A stretch of DNA of 64,000 nucleotides from Terriglobia bacterium (GTDB lineage: Bacteria > Acidobacteriota > Terriglobia > Acidiferrales > UBA7541). Below the pieces are notes generated by a model. The model made no database searches. It saw nothing but the letters and a program-made list of their open reading frames with translations, and was not told where the DNA came from. The DNA lies in assembly GCA_020072785.1 (NCBI GenBank), contig JAIQGG010000004.1:124001-188000 (forward strand), given 5' to 3'. Position 1 is the stretch's first letter, and every line of letters begins with the position of its first letter. Positions 1 to 8,362 of this stretch are shown one piece after another. The position numbers and the translations under genes were made by a program.

Positions 1-1246
1 GCCGCTCTTCGTGTGCTTCCTCTTCCGTGAGCTCTTCTTCTCCCGGCTCCAGAATCGGTTCGCCGAGCGCCTCGCCTACTTCGGCCGCCTCTTCCTCGGC
101 CTCTTCTTCGGTCGAGATCCCGCCGTTCTCTTCCTCGAACACCGCGCCGCCCACGACGGCGTCGGCTTTCGCCTCTGCTTGAGTCTCTTCGTGCTTGGCT
201 TCGGCGAGCTGTGTAGCCAGCGCCGCGACGTCTTCCTCCGTCAGATTGTTCTCCGCTCGGGTTACGGCCGGAGCTGCGGCAGTTTCCGGCGCTGCTTGCG
301 GCGCGTTCTCCGCGGCCGTCTCGGCTTCGGCATTGGCCAGCAGCCAACTGGGCAGGCTGCGCTTGGCGCGCTGCGGCGTGCCCGGCGTTTCGACCACTGG
401 CGCCGGCGTTTCCACGGCTTCCGCGCGCGGCTGGCTCGGCACATTCACCGGCTCATCAGGGGGCAGCATGGTCGCTGGAGTGCGCCCGCGGTACTTCGCG
501 AGCGATTCGCCCGGCAGCACGATCGGCTCTTCGCCGCCGGCCACGGGTTCGGGGGGCGCAGTAAAGCGCGGCGTCTCCGGACGCCGCTGCTCCGGACCCC
601 GCGGCTCAAACGGCCGCGGTTCGGAACCCTGCGGAGACGCGTACTTGGAAGGCGGCAGGTTGCGTCCGCGCTCCGGTCCGCGTCCTCCGCGGTGCCGCCC
701 GCCACGCCGTCCAAAGCGCCCGCGTCCTCCGCGGTCGCCGCCACGATCGCCACCACGGTCCCCGCCGCGGTCACCACCACCGCCGCCGCGGTATTGTCCG
801 CCCTCCGGGCGCGGCTGAAAACTCTGCTGCCGGTGCGCGGCCTCGTTGTTGCCGATATTTTCCTGCGGCTGGCCTTCGCCCTCGCCTTCCGCGCGCGCTT
901 CCGGCTCAGCCGCGGCTTCCGGGGGTGCTTCCGCCCGCTCCGGCAGCGCGGGGGCCGCCGGTTGCGGCGCCGCAAGGGGCGCTTCCGCATGGGTGCCCGC
1001 GGGTTCGTACTCTTCCAGGTTTTCGAATACGTCGCTGACGTACAGGAAGGCGTCGCCGTCCAGGCCGATGTCCACGAAGGCCGACTGCATGCCCGGGAGC
1101 ACGCGGGTGACCCGGCCCTTGTAAATGCTTCCAACCAGCGCGAACTCTTTCTCGCGTTCGATGTAAATCTCTACGAGTTGTCCTTCTTCCAGAATCGCGA
1201 CTCGCCGTTCGTGGGCGGGTGCGGAAATAACCAGTTCTTTTGCCAT
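1..1246 (-). CDS. rng: RNase E/G family endoribonuclease, N-terminal part (cut by window edge)
   Basis: Endoribonuclease of the RNase E/G family, acting on single-stranded RNA in mRNA decay and rRNA processing in the cytoplasm. Only the first 415 codons are in the window. The ATG at 1246 follows a GAGGAG ribosome binding site. Residues 1-80 start as family members do, with MAKELVISA and the S1-like stretch YKGRVTRVLPGMQSAFVD. From about residue 82 the S1 domain is interrupted by a long low-complexity segment (Ala/Pro/Glu-rich, with a Gly-Arg-Asp block of repeated GGDRGG units near residues 145-185) that is still running at the window edge. The rest of the S1 domain and the catalytic domain lie outside. 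It follows rodA by 262 bp on the same strand. RNase E versus RNase G cannot be decided from this part. Confidence 0.88.
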   Translation of the reverse strand, partial: MAKELVISAPAHERRVAILEEGQLVEIYIEREKEFALVGSIYKGRVTRVLPGMQSAFVDIGLDGDAFLYVSDVFENLEEYEPAGTHAEAPLAAPQPAAPALPERAEAPPEAAAEPEARAEGEGEGQPQENIGNNEAAHRQQSFQPRPEGGQYRGGGGGDRGGDRGGDRGGDRGGRGRFGRRGGRHRGGRGPERGRNLPPSKYASPQGSEPRPFEPRGPEQRRPETPRFTAPPEPVAGGEEPIVLPGESLAKYRGRTPATMLPPDEPVNVPSQPRAEAVETPAPVVETPGTPQRAKRSLPSWLLANAEAETAAENAPQAAPETAAAPAVTRAENNLTEEDVAALATQLAEAKHEETQAEAKADAVVGGAVFEEENGGISTEEEAEEEAAEVGEALGEPILEPGEEELTEEEAHEER

Positions 1247-1508
1247 GAAAACTCCTCAGGAGGCATCGCCGCAAGCCCGGGCCCGGCGGAGTCCCGTCCC
1301 GTTGTGAGCGGGGCGTACGCTGGCCACACCCCTGGGGATGTGGCCGGACGTTCGAAGCCGGAGGGGTAGTGCTTCCCCATGCTTTCGCGGTAGTTCCGTT
1401 GCCGGGTATTTGACGGGCGAACGGCGGACGATGCGATCCTCAATCGTGAATTCCTATCCGCTGCCGCTCGCGCTGTGATCTGGCGGCTGGCGGAAACCGG
1501 TGACGGGC

Positions 1509-2597
1509 TCAGTTGACGAAACGGCGCAACCGTACGTTCATGACCAGGCCCATCGCCAAAAACACAAACAACGTGGCCGAACCCCCGTAGCTCATCAGCG
1601 GCAGCGGGATGCCGGTTACCGGCATATAGCCGATGACCATGGCCACATTCACCAAAACATGGAACCCCAGCGCCGCTGCAACGCCCATGACGAGAAACAT
1701 TCCCGCGCGATCTTTCGCGCGCTGGGCATTTTGCACCAAACGCAGAAGCAACGCCATGTACAGACCTAAGGCAAGCAGCACGCCCTTAAAACCTTGTTCC
1801 TCGGCCCATGCCGCCAGGATGAAATCCGAATAGCGGACGGGCACGAAGCCTAGTTGATTCTGGCTGCCGTTGCCAAACCCCTTGCCCCAGAATCCCCCCG
1901 AACCCACGGCGATCTTCGACTGCAACAACTGGTAGCCGGATCCTTTCGGGTCTTCTTCCGGTCGCAAAAAGGAGGTAATCCTTTCTTTCTGATACGGCTT
2001 CAAAACATGCCAGCCTACGGGCAACAGGAGAATTCCGATCAGGGCGATCGCCACGGCATGCTTCCATTGTAACCCGGCCAGGAACGCGCCGACCACCAGC
2101 ATGGGCATCAACACCAGCGCCGTGCCCAGGTCCGGCTGCAGCAGGATCAGCCCTAGTGGCACGCCGACCAGCATTCCCGCTTTGAGCAAATCCCCCAGCG
2201 AGAGATGGTCCGAGCGCACTTCACTGAAGAAACGTGCCAACTGAATAATTATAATCAACTTTACGAGTTCTGACACCTGAAGATACTGCCCCAGCAAGGG
2301 AATCCACCTTTTGGCCCCAAACCGGGTATGCCCCACCACCAGCACCGCCACCAGCGCCGCCAGCCCGATCAGGTAGAACACCGGCGCCTGGTCCAGGATC
2401 AGGTGATAGTCGATCCGCGACAGCACGAACAGGCACACCAGCCCCAGTCCCAGCCACCATATCTGCTTGGTGTGCATCCCTGCCAGGTGGCTGGCGTGCG
2501 TCGCGGAATAGATCTCCGCCACCCCGATGGTGCAGATGGCCAGCACCAGCGTCAGCAGCCACCAGTCGTATTCGCGGTTTCCTGGAGCGTCTTTCAT
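1509..2597 (-). CDS. rodA: Rod shape-determining protein RodA (SEDS glycosyltransferase)
   Basis: Polytopic inner-membrane SEDS protein that polymerises lipid II into glycan strands of the side wall together with PBP2. About ten hydrophobic segments and SEDS motifs are visible, such as PDLGTALVLMPML in the middle and the C-terminal GIPLPLMSYGGSATL. The ATG at 2597 (MKDAPGNREYDWW) is preferred; a GTG at 2648 in the same frame would add 17 residues, but that extension starts directly on a palindromic repeat and has no ribosome binding site. The gene lies directly downstream of its partner mrdA on the minus strand, as usual for this pair. Confidence 0.95.
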   Translation of the reverse strand: MKDAPGNREYDWWLLTLVLAICTIGVAEIYSATHASHLAGMHTKQIWWLGLGLVCLFVLSRIDYHLILDQAPVFYLIGLAALVAVLVVGHTRFGAKRWIPLLGQYLQVSELVKLIIIIQLARFFSEVRSDHLSLGDLLKAGMLVGVPLGLILLQPDLGTALVLMPMLVVGAFLAGLQWKHAVAIALIGILLLPVGWHVLKPYQKERITSFLRPEEDPKGSGYQLLQSKIAVGSGGFWGKGFGNGSQNQLGFVPVRYSDFILAAWAEEQGFKGVLLALGLYMALLLRLVQNAQRAKDRAGMFLVMGVAAALGFHVLVNVAMVIGYMPVTGIPLPLMSYGGSATLFVFLAMGLVMNVRLRRFVN

Positions 2598-2650
2598 TGC
2601 GAACTCTTCTGTCCCTCTCGCCGAGCCTTCCCGGCTCGCATCCTTCACTA

Positions 2651-2672
2651 GTGTGACCGCGAAGCGGTCAAC
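2651..2672 (-). repeat. Palindromic element, single unit between mrdA and rodA
   Basis: Perfect copy of the dispersed hairpin with core TGACCGCTTCGCGGTCA on the minus strand: 7 bp stem, TTC loop. It fills most of the 43 bp gap between the mrdA stop and the upstream rodA start candidate. On the minus strand it is followed 6-7 nt later by AAGGAT, as in other copies. Confidence 0.9.
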
Positions 2673-2690
2673 CCCGCTCCCCGCCTGCGC

Positions 2691-4718
2691 CTAGTGCCGG
2701 TTCTCGATGTCCGCCGCGGGCAGCGGCGCCACGCTTACTACGGGCTCTGCCGGCTTACGCACCGGGGGCCGGTTCGGTCTTCCGGGCTGTTGCGCCGCCT
2801 TCGCTTCCTGGGGTGGCTGGACAACTCCTGCCGTGGGGCTCCCGTCGCCGAGATCATACCGCTTATAGTCGACGGTGTATTGCCCCTGCGTCTTTCTGGC
2901 CTTCTTGTCGTAGTAGGCCTTGATGATATCCCGCGCCACGGGTCCCCCCACGGCGCCCCCGTGCTCGCCTTCCTCGATCAGTACGGAAACCACAATCTCT
3001 GGATTGCGCCGCGGCGCGTAGCCCACAAACCACGCATTATCCTTGAACCGCGCCTGCTTGCCCACCTTGTCCCGGGTGTTGTACCCGATGACTTGCGCGC
3101 TCCCCGACTTCCCGCACAATTCGATGCCCTGCAACCGTGCCCCCGCCGCCGTTCCGCCCTCGTTCACCACCCCATACATCCCCTGCGTCACCTTCTCCAC
3201 CGTCGCATCGGCTATCGCGAAGCGCTCCTCGCCCACGTGGCGCGCATCCTTCACCAGGTGCGGCTGCTTGAACACTCCGCCCATGGCCACCCCCCCGATC
3301 ATCCGCGCCAGTTGCAGCGGCGTCGACGTGAGGGCCCCCTGCCCGATGGACACGGAGATGGTCTCCCCGGCGTACCACTTGCGATGAAACACCCGCTGCA
3401 CCCACTCTTCGGACGGTACCAGCCCGGGCTCTTCGCTGGGCAGGTCGATCCCCGTGCGATGGCCCAGCCCCAGCTTCATCGCGTAATACGCGATTTTGTC
3501 GATCCCCAAGCGCATGCCCACGTTGTAGAAGAAAATGTCGCAGGATTGCACGATGGCTTTGTGGAAATCCACCAGCCCATGCCCGCCCTTGCCGAAGGTG
3601 TGGCACTTGAACATCCGCCCATAAAACGTCGCATAGCCCGGGCAGAAGACCGTGTAGCTTTCCGGCAACACTTTGGTCTCCAGCATCGCCGTGGCCATCA
3701 CGATCTTGAACACCGACCCGGGCGCCAGCTGCGCCTGAATCGCCCGGTTCAGCAGCGCCCGGTCGGGATCTTCGTTCAGCCGCTTCCACTCATCCTTGGA
3801 GACGCGGATCGCGAAATCGTTGGGGTCCGGCGCGGGCCGGCTGACCATGGCCAGCACTTCCCCCGTGCGCGGGTCCAGCGCCACCACCGCTCCTTTGCGC
3901 CCCTGCAGCGCCTGTTCGGCCGCCTCCTGCAGGTCGTAGTCAATCGTCAACTGGATCTGCTTCCCGGGAATGGCCTCCTGCTGGGAGAGCCGCCCCACTT
4001 CCTTGCCGACGCTGTTCACGATCACCCGGCGCATCCCGTCGGTGCCCATCAGCAGATCGTTGTACTCCCGTTCCAGTCCCGTTTTTCCCGCGATGTCCCC
4101 GGGCCGCAGCCGCCCGTCGCTCGCTTCAATCTGCTTCTCGCTCACTTCTCCCACGTACCCGCTCACGTGGGCCATGAACCCGCCCGGCAGATACCGCCGC
4201 CGGTGCACCATCAGCATTTCCAGGTACGGCACATCGGTGCGGTGCGATTCAATAAACGCCACGTCCGCTTTCGTCGCTTCCGGCTTGATCACGATGGGCT
4301 GGAATTTCGGCAGGCTCCGCGCCGCCTCCCACTGCTCGCGCAGATCGCTCAGCGGCACGTTCAGCCCCTCCGCGATCTGCGGCAGATTCTTCTCCACCTG
4401 CCCGGGATCGTCGCGCAGCAGCAGTACGCTGAAAGAGGGGTAGTTGTCCACCAGCACGCGCCCATCGCGGTCCAGCATCCGCCCGCGCGGCGCGATGATG
4501 GGAATCGAGCGCACCCGGTTGCGCTCCGCCATCAGCGCATATTTGTCGGAATCGATCACCTGCAGCTTCCAGAACCCCAGCAGCAGTAGCGCGATCATTC
4601 CGATGATGACGTAAGAGGCGACCGACAGCCGCCCTTGTGGCAATCGATTATCGTTGCGGAACCAGTACGACACAGGAACCCCGCGCGCGAGCCCCGATTT
4701 CGATCGGGGGAGCCTCAT
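2691..4718 (-). CDS. mrdA: Penicillin-binding protein 2 (elongasome transpeptidase)
   Basis: Class B penicillin-binding protein that cross-links side-wall peptidoglycan as partner of RodA; anchored in the inner membrane with a periplasmic catalytic domain. One membrane segment near residues 35-55 is followed by the dimerisation domain and the transpeptidase domain. The active-site motifs are SVFK near residue 333, SCD near 393 and KSG near 536. The 675 residues fit the family, with a Pro/Ala-rich tail. The start is uncertain: the ATG at 4718 lacks a clear ribosome binding site and the first 15 codons span a perfect hairpin (4692-4709), so a GTG at 4673 (VSYWFRND) may be the true start. Two palindromic repeat units lie directly upstream. 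Confidence 0.95.
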   Translation of the reverse strand: MRLPRSKSGLARGVPVSYWFRNDNRLPQGRLSVASYVIIGMIALLLLGFWKLQVIDSDKYALMAERNRVRSIPIIAPRGRMLDRDGRVLVDNYPSFSVLLLRDDPGQVEKNLPQIAEGLNVPLSDLREQWEAARSLPKFQPIVIKPEATKADVAFIESHRTDVPYLEMLMVHRRRYLPGGFMAHVSGYVGEVSEKQIEASDGRLRPGDIAGKTGLEREYNDLLMGTDGMRRVIVNSVGKEVGRLSQQEAIPGKQIQLTIDYDLQEAAEQALQGRKGAVVALDPRTGEVLAMVSRPAPDPNDFAIRVSKDEWKRLNEDPDRALLNRAIQAQLAPGSVFKIVMATAMLETKVLPESYTVFCPGYATFYGRMFKCHTFGKGGHGLVDFHKAIVQSCDIFFYNVGMRLGIDKIAYYAMKLGLGHRTGIDLPSEEPGLVPSEEWVQRVFHRKWYAGETISVSIGQGALTSTPLQLARMIGGVAMGGVFKQPHLVKDARHVGEERFAIADATVEKVTQGMYGVVNEGGTAAGARLQGIELCGKSGSAQVIGYNTRDKVGKQARFKDNAWFVGYAPRRNPEIVVSVLIEEGEHGGAVGGPVARDIIKAYYDKKARKTQGQYTVDYKRYDLGDGSPTAGVVQPPQEAKAAQQPGRPNRPPVRKPAEPVVSVAPLPAADIENRH
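4692..4709 (-). other. Hairpin at the mrdA start
   Basis: Perfect inverted repeat CCCCGAT-TTCG-ATCGGGG, 7 bp stem. It lies in codons 4-9 if mrdA starts at 4718, or in the leader if it starts at the GTG at 4673. It could modulate translation; function not shown. Confidence 0.5.
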
Positions 4719-4725
4719 TCATTTC

Positions 4726-4773
4726 TGTGACCGCGAAGCGGTCAACTATTTCCGTGACCCCAAAGCGGTCCAC
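4726..4773 (-). repeat. Palindromic element, tandem pair upstream of mrdA
   Basis: Two units in the same direction with a 27 bp period. The unit at 4726-4746 is perfect; the one at 4753-4773 carries mismatches (GACCCC instead of GACCGC on the plus strand). On the minus strand the pair runs straight into the mrdA start, with GAGG in the position where other copies have AAGGAT. Confidence 0.9.
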
Positions 4774-4894
4774 TCGGCCCGGCCCACACTGGCCTTCTCG
4801 CGTCACACCCAAGTTTTCCACAGCGCGAGGCTCTCGAAACTCCCGTAGCACTCCGGCAAAGCTTCCGAACCGCCGCCCGGCCTTCCTTTGTCTG

Positions 4895-4942
4895 CGTGAC
4901 CCCGAAGCGGTCAACTGCAAGTGTGACCGCAAAGCGGTCAAC
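4895..4942 (-). repeat. Palindromic element, second tandem pair upstream of mrdA
   Basis: Two units, 4895-4915 (one stem mismatch) and 4921-4942 (AAA/TTT loop variant), again with a 27 bp period. On the minus strand the last unit is followed by AAAGGAAGG. Confidence 0.9.
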
Positions 4943-5228
4943 CTGCTCAGAACGAAGGCATTTTTAAACCTATCACCTGCCGCATACCCGCGCAAGCTGC
5001 CTCCCGGGACAGGTTCGAAGACTGCACCGCGCACATTCCGGGGAATTGGCCTGCTCCAGCGGGGCCAGTCTGGCCCCGCCCCGGACAGCCGTCGGGGCCT
5101 TGCCCGCTCCCTGTTCACAACTCCCCGGGGGCACACTGCCTCGGGCCCTGGCGCAGAATGCCGTTGTTTTCGCTGCTGTTATCAGTCTAGAATCCGCCTT
5201 CCCCTTATCCCCGCCTCCCGGAGGGCGT

Positions 5229-6158
5229 ATGCAACGCTTCATCTCCTCGGCCTTCTTCGCCGCCGTCTTCGGCACTGTCCTTGTTGCCGCTCTCCCCAGC
5301 CGCACCGTTGTTGCTGCCGGCGTTGACCGTTTCGCGGTCACAGAAATAGAGGACCAGGCCGTGCGACAAGCCGACCACGCTCTGCTCCAGGCCATCGCCA
5401 AGGGCGACAAACCCGCGGCCGACGCCCTGCTCGACGCAGATTTCACCTGGACGGACCACACCGGGAAAACCCGGACCAGGGCCGAGATCCTTCAGGATTT
5501 GCCGGCGCTCGCCGCGGAGAGCGACACGGATCTGCAAGTGCGCGATTATGATCAGGTCATCCTGGTTCGCGGCGCACACCGCATTTCCTCCCGGAATCTT
5601 GGCGTGCGTTTTGTGCGCGCCTGGGTCAAGCGGCCCGCGGGCTGGCGTGTCCTCGTCTATCAGGAAACCAAAATTGCCGAGCACGTCCCGGAGCACAGAC
5701 AGGGCTTCGGCTCCCCGAGCGGCGGCGCCCCGGTCGACTGCGACAATCCCTGCCAGACCGTCCCCTACAAACCGGAAGATCCGGCCGCGCGGGAAGTGGT
5801 CGCCATGTGGCAGGCCGTGGAGCGCAGCGTCCTGGATAATGACGTGGACGCCTGGATCCCCAATTTCACCGACGACTTTATTTTCGTCACCCCCGACGGC
5901 GGTCCGCCCCTCGACAAGGCCGACCGCATCGCCATGATCAAGGAGCTGAAGCGCACTTCGACCGTGCTGATCCCGCCCAAGGTGCAGTCCATGCAGGTGT
6001 GGCCTTTTGGCAATTCGGCGGTCATGCGCTCCGAACACCGGCCGCGCAGCGGCAAGACCCTCCACGTCACCCGCGTCTTCGTCAAGCGCGAAGGGCACTG
6101 GCAGATCGCCTTCGGCCAGCAGACCACGATGGAACCGTCCCCCAGCGCAAGCCAATAG
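5229..6158 (+). CDS. Secreted tandem NTF2-like (DUF4440/SnoaL-type) protein
   Basis: Unknown function. The ATG at 5229 follows GGAGGG 5 nt upstream and begins a signal peptide of about 30 residues ending near VVAAG. Two NTF2-like domains follow, each with the pattern of DUF4440/SnoaL proteins: residues about 45-150 (TWTDHTGKTRTRAEIL) and about 185-300 (FIFVTPDGGPPLDKADRI). Such folds bind small ligands or serve as enzyme scaffolds; no catalytic residues can be assigned. Directly after the signal peptide lies the in-frame peptide VDRFAVTEI, encoded by a copy of the palindromic element. A tandem pair of the element follows the stop by 35 bp. Confidence 0.8.
   Translation: MQRFISSAFFAAVFGTVLVAALPSRTVVAAGVDRFAVTEIEDQAVRQADHALLQAIAKGDKPAADALLDADFTWTDHTGKTRTRAEILQDLPALAAESDTDLQVRDYDQVILVRGAHRISSRNLGVRFVRAWVKRPAGWRVLVYQETKIAEHVPEHRQGFGSPSGGAPVDCDNPCQTVPYKPEDPAAREVVAMWQAVERSVLDNDVDAWIPNFTDDFIFVTPDGGPPLDKADRIAMIKELKRTSTVLIPPKVQSMQVWPFGNSAVMRSEHRPRSGKTLHVTRVFVKREGHWQIAFGQQTTMEPSPSASQ
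5322..5342 (+). repeat. Palindromic element inside a coding sequence
   Basis: In-frame copy (one G-T wobble in the stem) encoding VDRFAVT immediately downstream of the predicted signal peptide of the NTF2-like protein. It is followed by GAGGAC about 10 nt later. Confidence 0.88.
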
Positions 6159-6192
6159 CCCGCAGAACGAAACGCGGTAGCCGCCCTCTGCA

Positions 6193-6241
6193 GTTGACCG
6201 CTTCGCGGTCACACCGACAGTTGACCGCTTCGCGGTCACGC
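6193..6241 (+). repeat. Palindromic element, tandem pair after the NTF2-like gene
   Basis: Two perfect units, 6193-6214 and 6220-6241, with a 27 bp period, oriented toward the P-loop kinase gene 160 bp downstream. The following AAGGA-like box is poor here (CAGGCGA). Confidence 0.92.
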
Positions 6242-6379
6242 ATACAGGCGACGGTCTTTTCTTTCTTTCCCCCAGCGCTTCCGCCTGGCCCGAACCACGA
6301 GAAATCTCCGCGGTCTTAAGGCCGCGGCTGCAACTCAAGTGGCCGCGCGCCTTGCCGGACTGCCAACCGCCGCGTTATC

Positions 6380-6395
6380 GTAGAGTGTTCTCTAC
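6380..6395 (+). promoter_or_regulatory. Short hairpin just upstream of the P-loop kinase start
   Basis: Perfect inverted repeat GTAGAG-TGTT-CTCTAC ending 6 nt before the ATG at 6402. No ribosome binding site is visible, so this is either an operator/promoter element with a nearly leaderless start, or a leader hairpin. Confidence 0.35.
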
Positions 6396-6401
6396 ACAAC
6401 G

Positions 6402-7064
6402 ATGACCACGACCTCTCACGCTCCGTTGCGTCTGGCCTTCATCGGCATGTCCGGCTCGGGCAAAACTTTTTGGACCCGCAAGCTGGCCGAAGCCGGCTAT
6501 CCCGCGCTCTCCTGTGACGACCTCATCGAAGAGCGTCTCCGGCCGCTCCTGGCCGCCGGCGGCTATGCCGGCATCGGCGGCGTGGCCGCCTGGATGGGCT
6601 GGCCGGACAGCCCGCACTATGGCGAGCGCGAATCGCAGTATCTCCGCGAAGAGACGGCCGTCCTCGATGAGGTCCTCGGGGACCTCGCGCGCCAGCCCGA
6701 AAAACCTCTGGTCCTGGATACCACCGGCAGCGTCATCTACACTGGCAATCACCTGCTCATGCGCCTGCGCCGCCAGATGAAGGTCGTCTATCTCGCGGCC
6801 TCCGCCGAAGAGCAGCAACTCCTCATCGAGCGCTATCTCACCAATCCCAAGCCGGTCCTCTGGCGCGGCACGTTTCAGCCGCGCTCCGGCGAAACCCCGC
6901 GCGACACCGTAGCCCGCTGCTATCCCGCGCTGATCGCCGCCCGCCGCCAGAGCTACGAAGTCCTCGCGCACTGCGCCATTCCCATCCGCGCCCTGCGTGA
7001 AGCCGCTCTCGACGCCGCGGCCTTTCTCGCCCTCGTGCAGCAGGCCCTCGAGCGTGCCCGATGA
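6402..7064 (+). CDS. Shikimate kinase-like P-loop kinase
   Basis: Small-molecule kinase of the shikimate kinase-like P-loop fold. The Walker A motif GMSGSGKT is at residues 15-22, followed by the substrate-binding-like SCDDLIEERL and a Walker B-like VLDTTGS near residue 107. At 220 residues it is longer than typical shikimate kinases. Its stop overlaps the thrC start by 4 bp (ATGA), so the two are translationally coupled. That pairing suggests a role close to threonine biosynthesis, for example as a non-orthologous homoserine kinase, but this is inference; AroK-like activity is equally possible. Confidence 0.85.
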   Translation: MTTTSHAPLRLAFIGMSGSGKTFWTRKLAEAGYPALSCDDLIEERLRPLLAAGGYAGIGGVAAWMGWPDSPHYGERESQYLREETAVLDEVLGDLARQPEKPLVLDTTGSVIYTGNHLLMRLRRQMKVVYLAASAEEQQLLIERYLTNPKPVLWRGTFQPRSGETPRDTVARCYPALIAARRQSYEVLAHCAIPIRALREAALDAAAFLALVQQALERAR

Positions 7065-8362
7065 GGTACCGCAGCACCGGCGGCCAGGCCCCGCTTACTT
7101 CGCTGCGCTCCGCGGTCCTCCGCGGCCTGGCGCCCGACGGCGGCCTGTACATGCCCGTGGAGATCGCGCGCCATTCCCCGGACGAGCTGGAGGAGTTCCG
7201 CCGCCTGCCCTTTACCGAAGTCTGCTATCGCGTGGTGCGCCCCTTCACCGGCTCGGAACTCCCCGAAGAGGTCCTCTGGCAGATCGTCAGCGAGTCCATC
7301 AATTTCCCGGTGCGCCTCGTTTCGCTCTCCCCCGGCCTGCACATTCTCGAGCTGTTCCACGGCCCCACGCTGGCTTTCAAGGATTTCGGCGCGCGCTTCA
7401 TGGCCCGCCTCATGGCCTATTTCGTCCGCGGCGAGACCCGCCCGCTCACCGTTCTTGTCGCCACCTCCGGCGATACCGGCAGCGCCGTGGCCCACGGCTT
7501 TCTGCGCGTCCCGGGCATCCGCGTCATCATCCTCTACCCCAGCGGGCGCATCAGCGAAGCCCAGGAAAAGCAGTTCACCACCCTCGGCGAAAACATCACC
7601 GCCCTCGAAGTCACCGGCACGTTCGACGATTGCCAGCGTCTGGTCAAGCAGGCCTTTTCCGACGCCGCGCTCAACCAGCGCACCTTTCTCACCTCCGCCA
7701 ACTCCATCAACATCGCCCGCCTGCTCCCGCAGATGTTCTATCACGTGGCCGCTTACCGCCTCCTCCCGGCCACCTCCACCCCGCTCATCGTCGCCGTACC
7801 CAGCGGCAATTTCGGCAATCTCACCGCCGGCATTTTCGCCAAGCGCATCGGCATGCCCGTGGCCCGCTTCGTCGCCGCCACCAACGTCAACGACGCCGTC
7901 CCCGAATACCTGCGCACCGGCATGTTCCGTCCGCGCGCGGCCACCGCCACCTACTCCAACGCCATGGACGTCGGCAATCCCAATAATTTTCCGCGCCTCC
8001 TGGCCCTCTGCCGCAATCGCCTCGACGAAGTGCGCCGCGAAATCTGGGGCCACGTTGCCACCGACGAAGAAACCCTCGCCGCCATGCGTCAGATTCACGA
8101 GCGCCACCACTATCTCGTCGATCCCCACACCGCCGTCGGCGTCCTCGGCTGGGAAGCCTACCGCCGCGAGCATCCCGAGCCGTCGCAAGGCATCGTCCTC
8201 TCCACCGCCCACCCCGCAAAATTCGCCGATGTGGTCCTGCGCGCCGTCGGCATCGCCCCCCAGCTTCCCGAGCGCCTCGCCGTTTACCTCCAGCGCCCCA
8301 AGCTCTCCCTCCCCATGTCCGCCGACTACGAAGAGTTCAAGCAGTTCCTCCTTACCCGCTAG
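7061..8362 (+). CDS. thrC: Threonine synthase
   Basis: PLP enzyme converting O-phosphohomoserine to L-threonine in the cytoplasm. The N-terminal part has family features: TGGQAPLTSLRSAVLRGLAP, GGLYMP, and the PLP lysine in LAFKDFGARF near residue 106. SGDTGSAV and the phosphate-binding loop PSGNFGNLTAGIFAK follow. The 433 residues fit the family. It is the second gene of a two-gene operon with the P-loop kinase and ends at a good intrinsic terminator. The pair is inserted in opposite orientation within what is otherwise a continuous mre-mrd block. Confidence 0.95.
   Translation: MRYRSTGGQAPLTSLRSAVLRGLAPDGGLYMPVEIARHSPDELEEFRRLPFTEVCYRVVRPFTGSELPEEVLWQIVSESINFPVRLVSLSPGLHILELFHGPTLAFKDFGARFMARLMAYFVRGETRPLTVLVATSGDTGSAVAHGFLRVPGIRVIILYPSGRISEAQEKQFTTLGENITALEVTGTFDDCQRLVKQAFSDAALNQRTFLTSANSINIARLLPQMFYHVAAYRLLPATSTPLIVAVPSGNFGNLTAGIFAKRIGMPVARFVAATNVNDAVPEYLRTGMFRPRAATATYSNAMDVGNPNNFPRLLALCRNRLDEVRREIWGHVATDEETLAAMRQIHERHHYLVDPHTAVGVLGWEAYRREHPEPSQGIVLSTAHPAKFADVVLRAVGIAPQLPERLAVYLQRPKLSLPMSADYEEFKQFLLTR

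Larger units (their letters stand above)
4719..5228. other. Intergenic region between divergent mrdA and the NTF2-like gene
   Basis: About 510 bp without a supported gene. It holds four units of the palindromic element in two pairs (4726-4773 and 4895-4942), both oriented toward mrdA. The rest shows no convincing ORF. Promoters for both divergent genes must lie here or further upstream, but none stands out. Confidence 0.6.

Noticed and set aside
11-1369. 452-codon plus-strand ORF at the window start
   Set aside because: Antisense to the RNase E/G gene, whose start, ribosome binding site and N-terminal motifs are clear on the other strand.
4726-4942. CRISPR-like array from the 27 bp periodic repeats
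   Set aside because: At most two units per locus, spacers of only 5-6 bp, and no cas genes.
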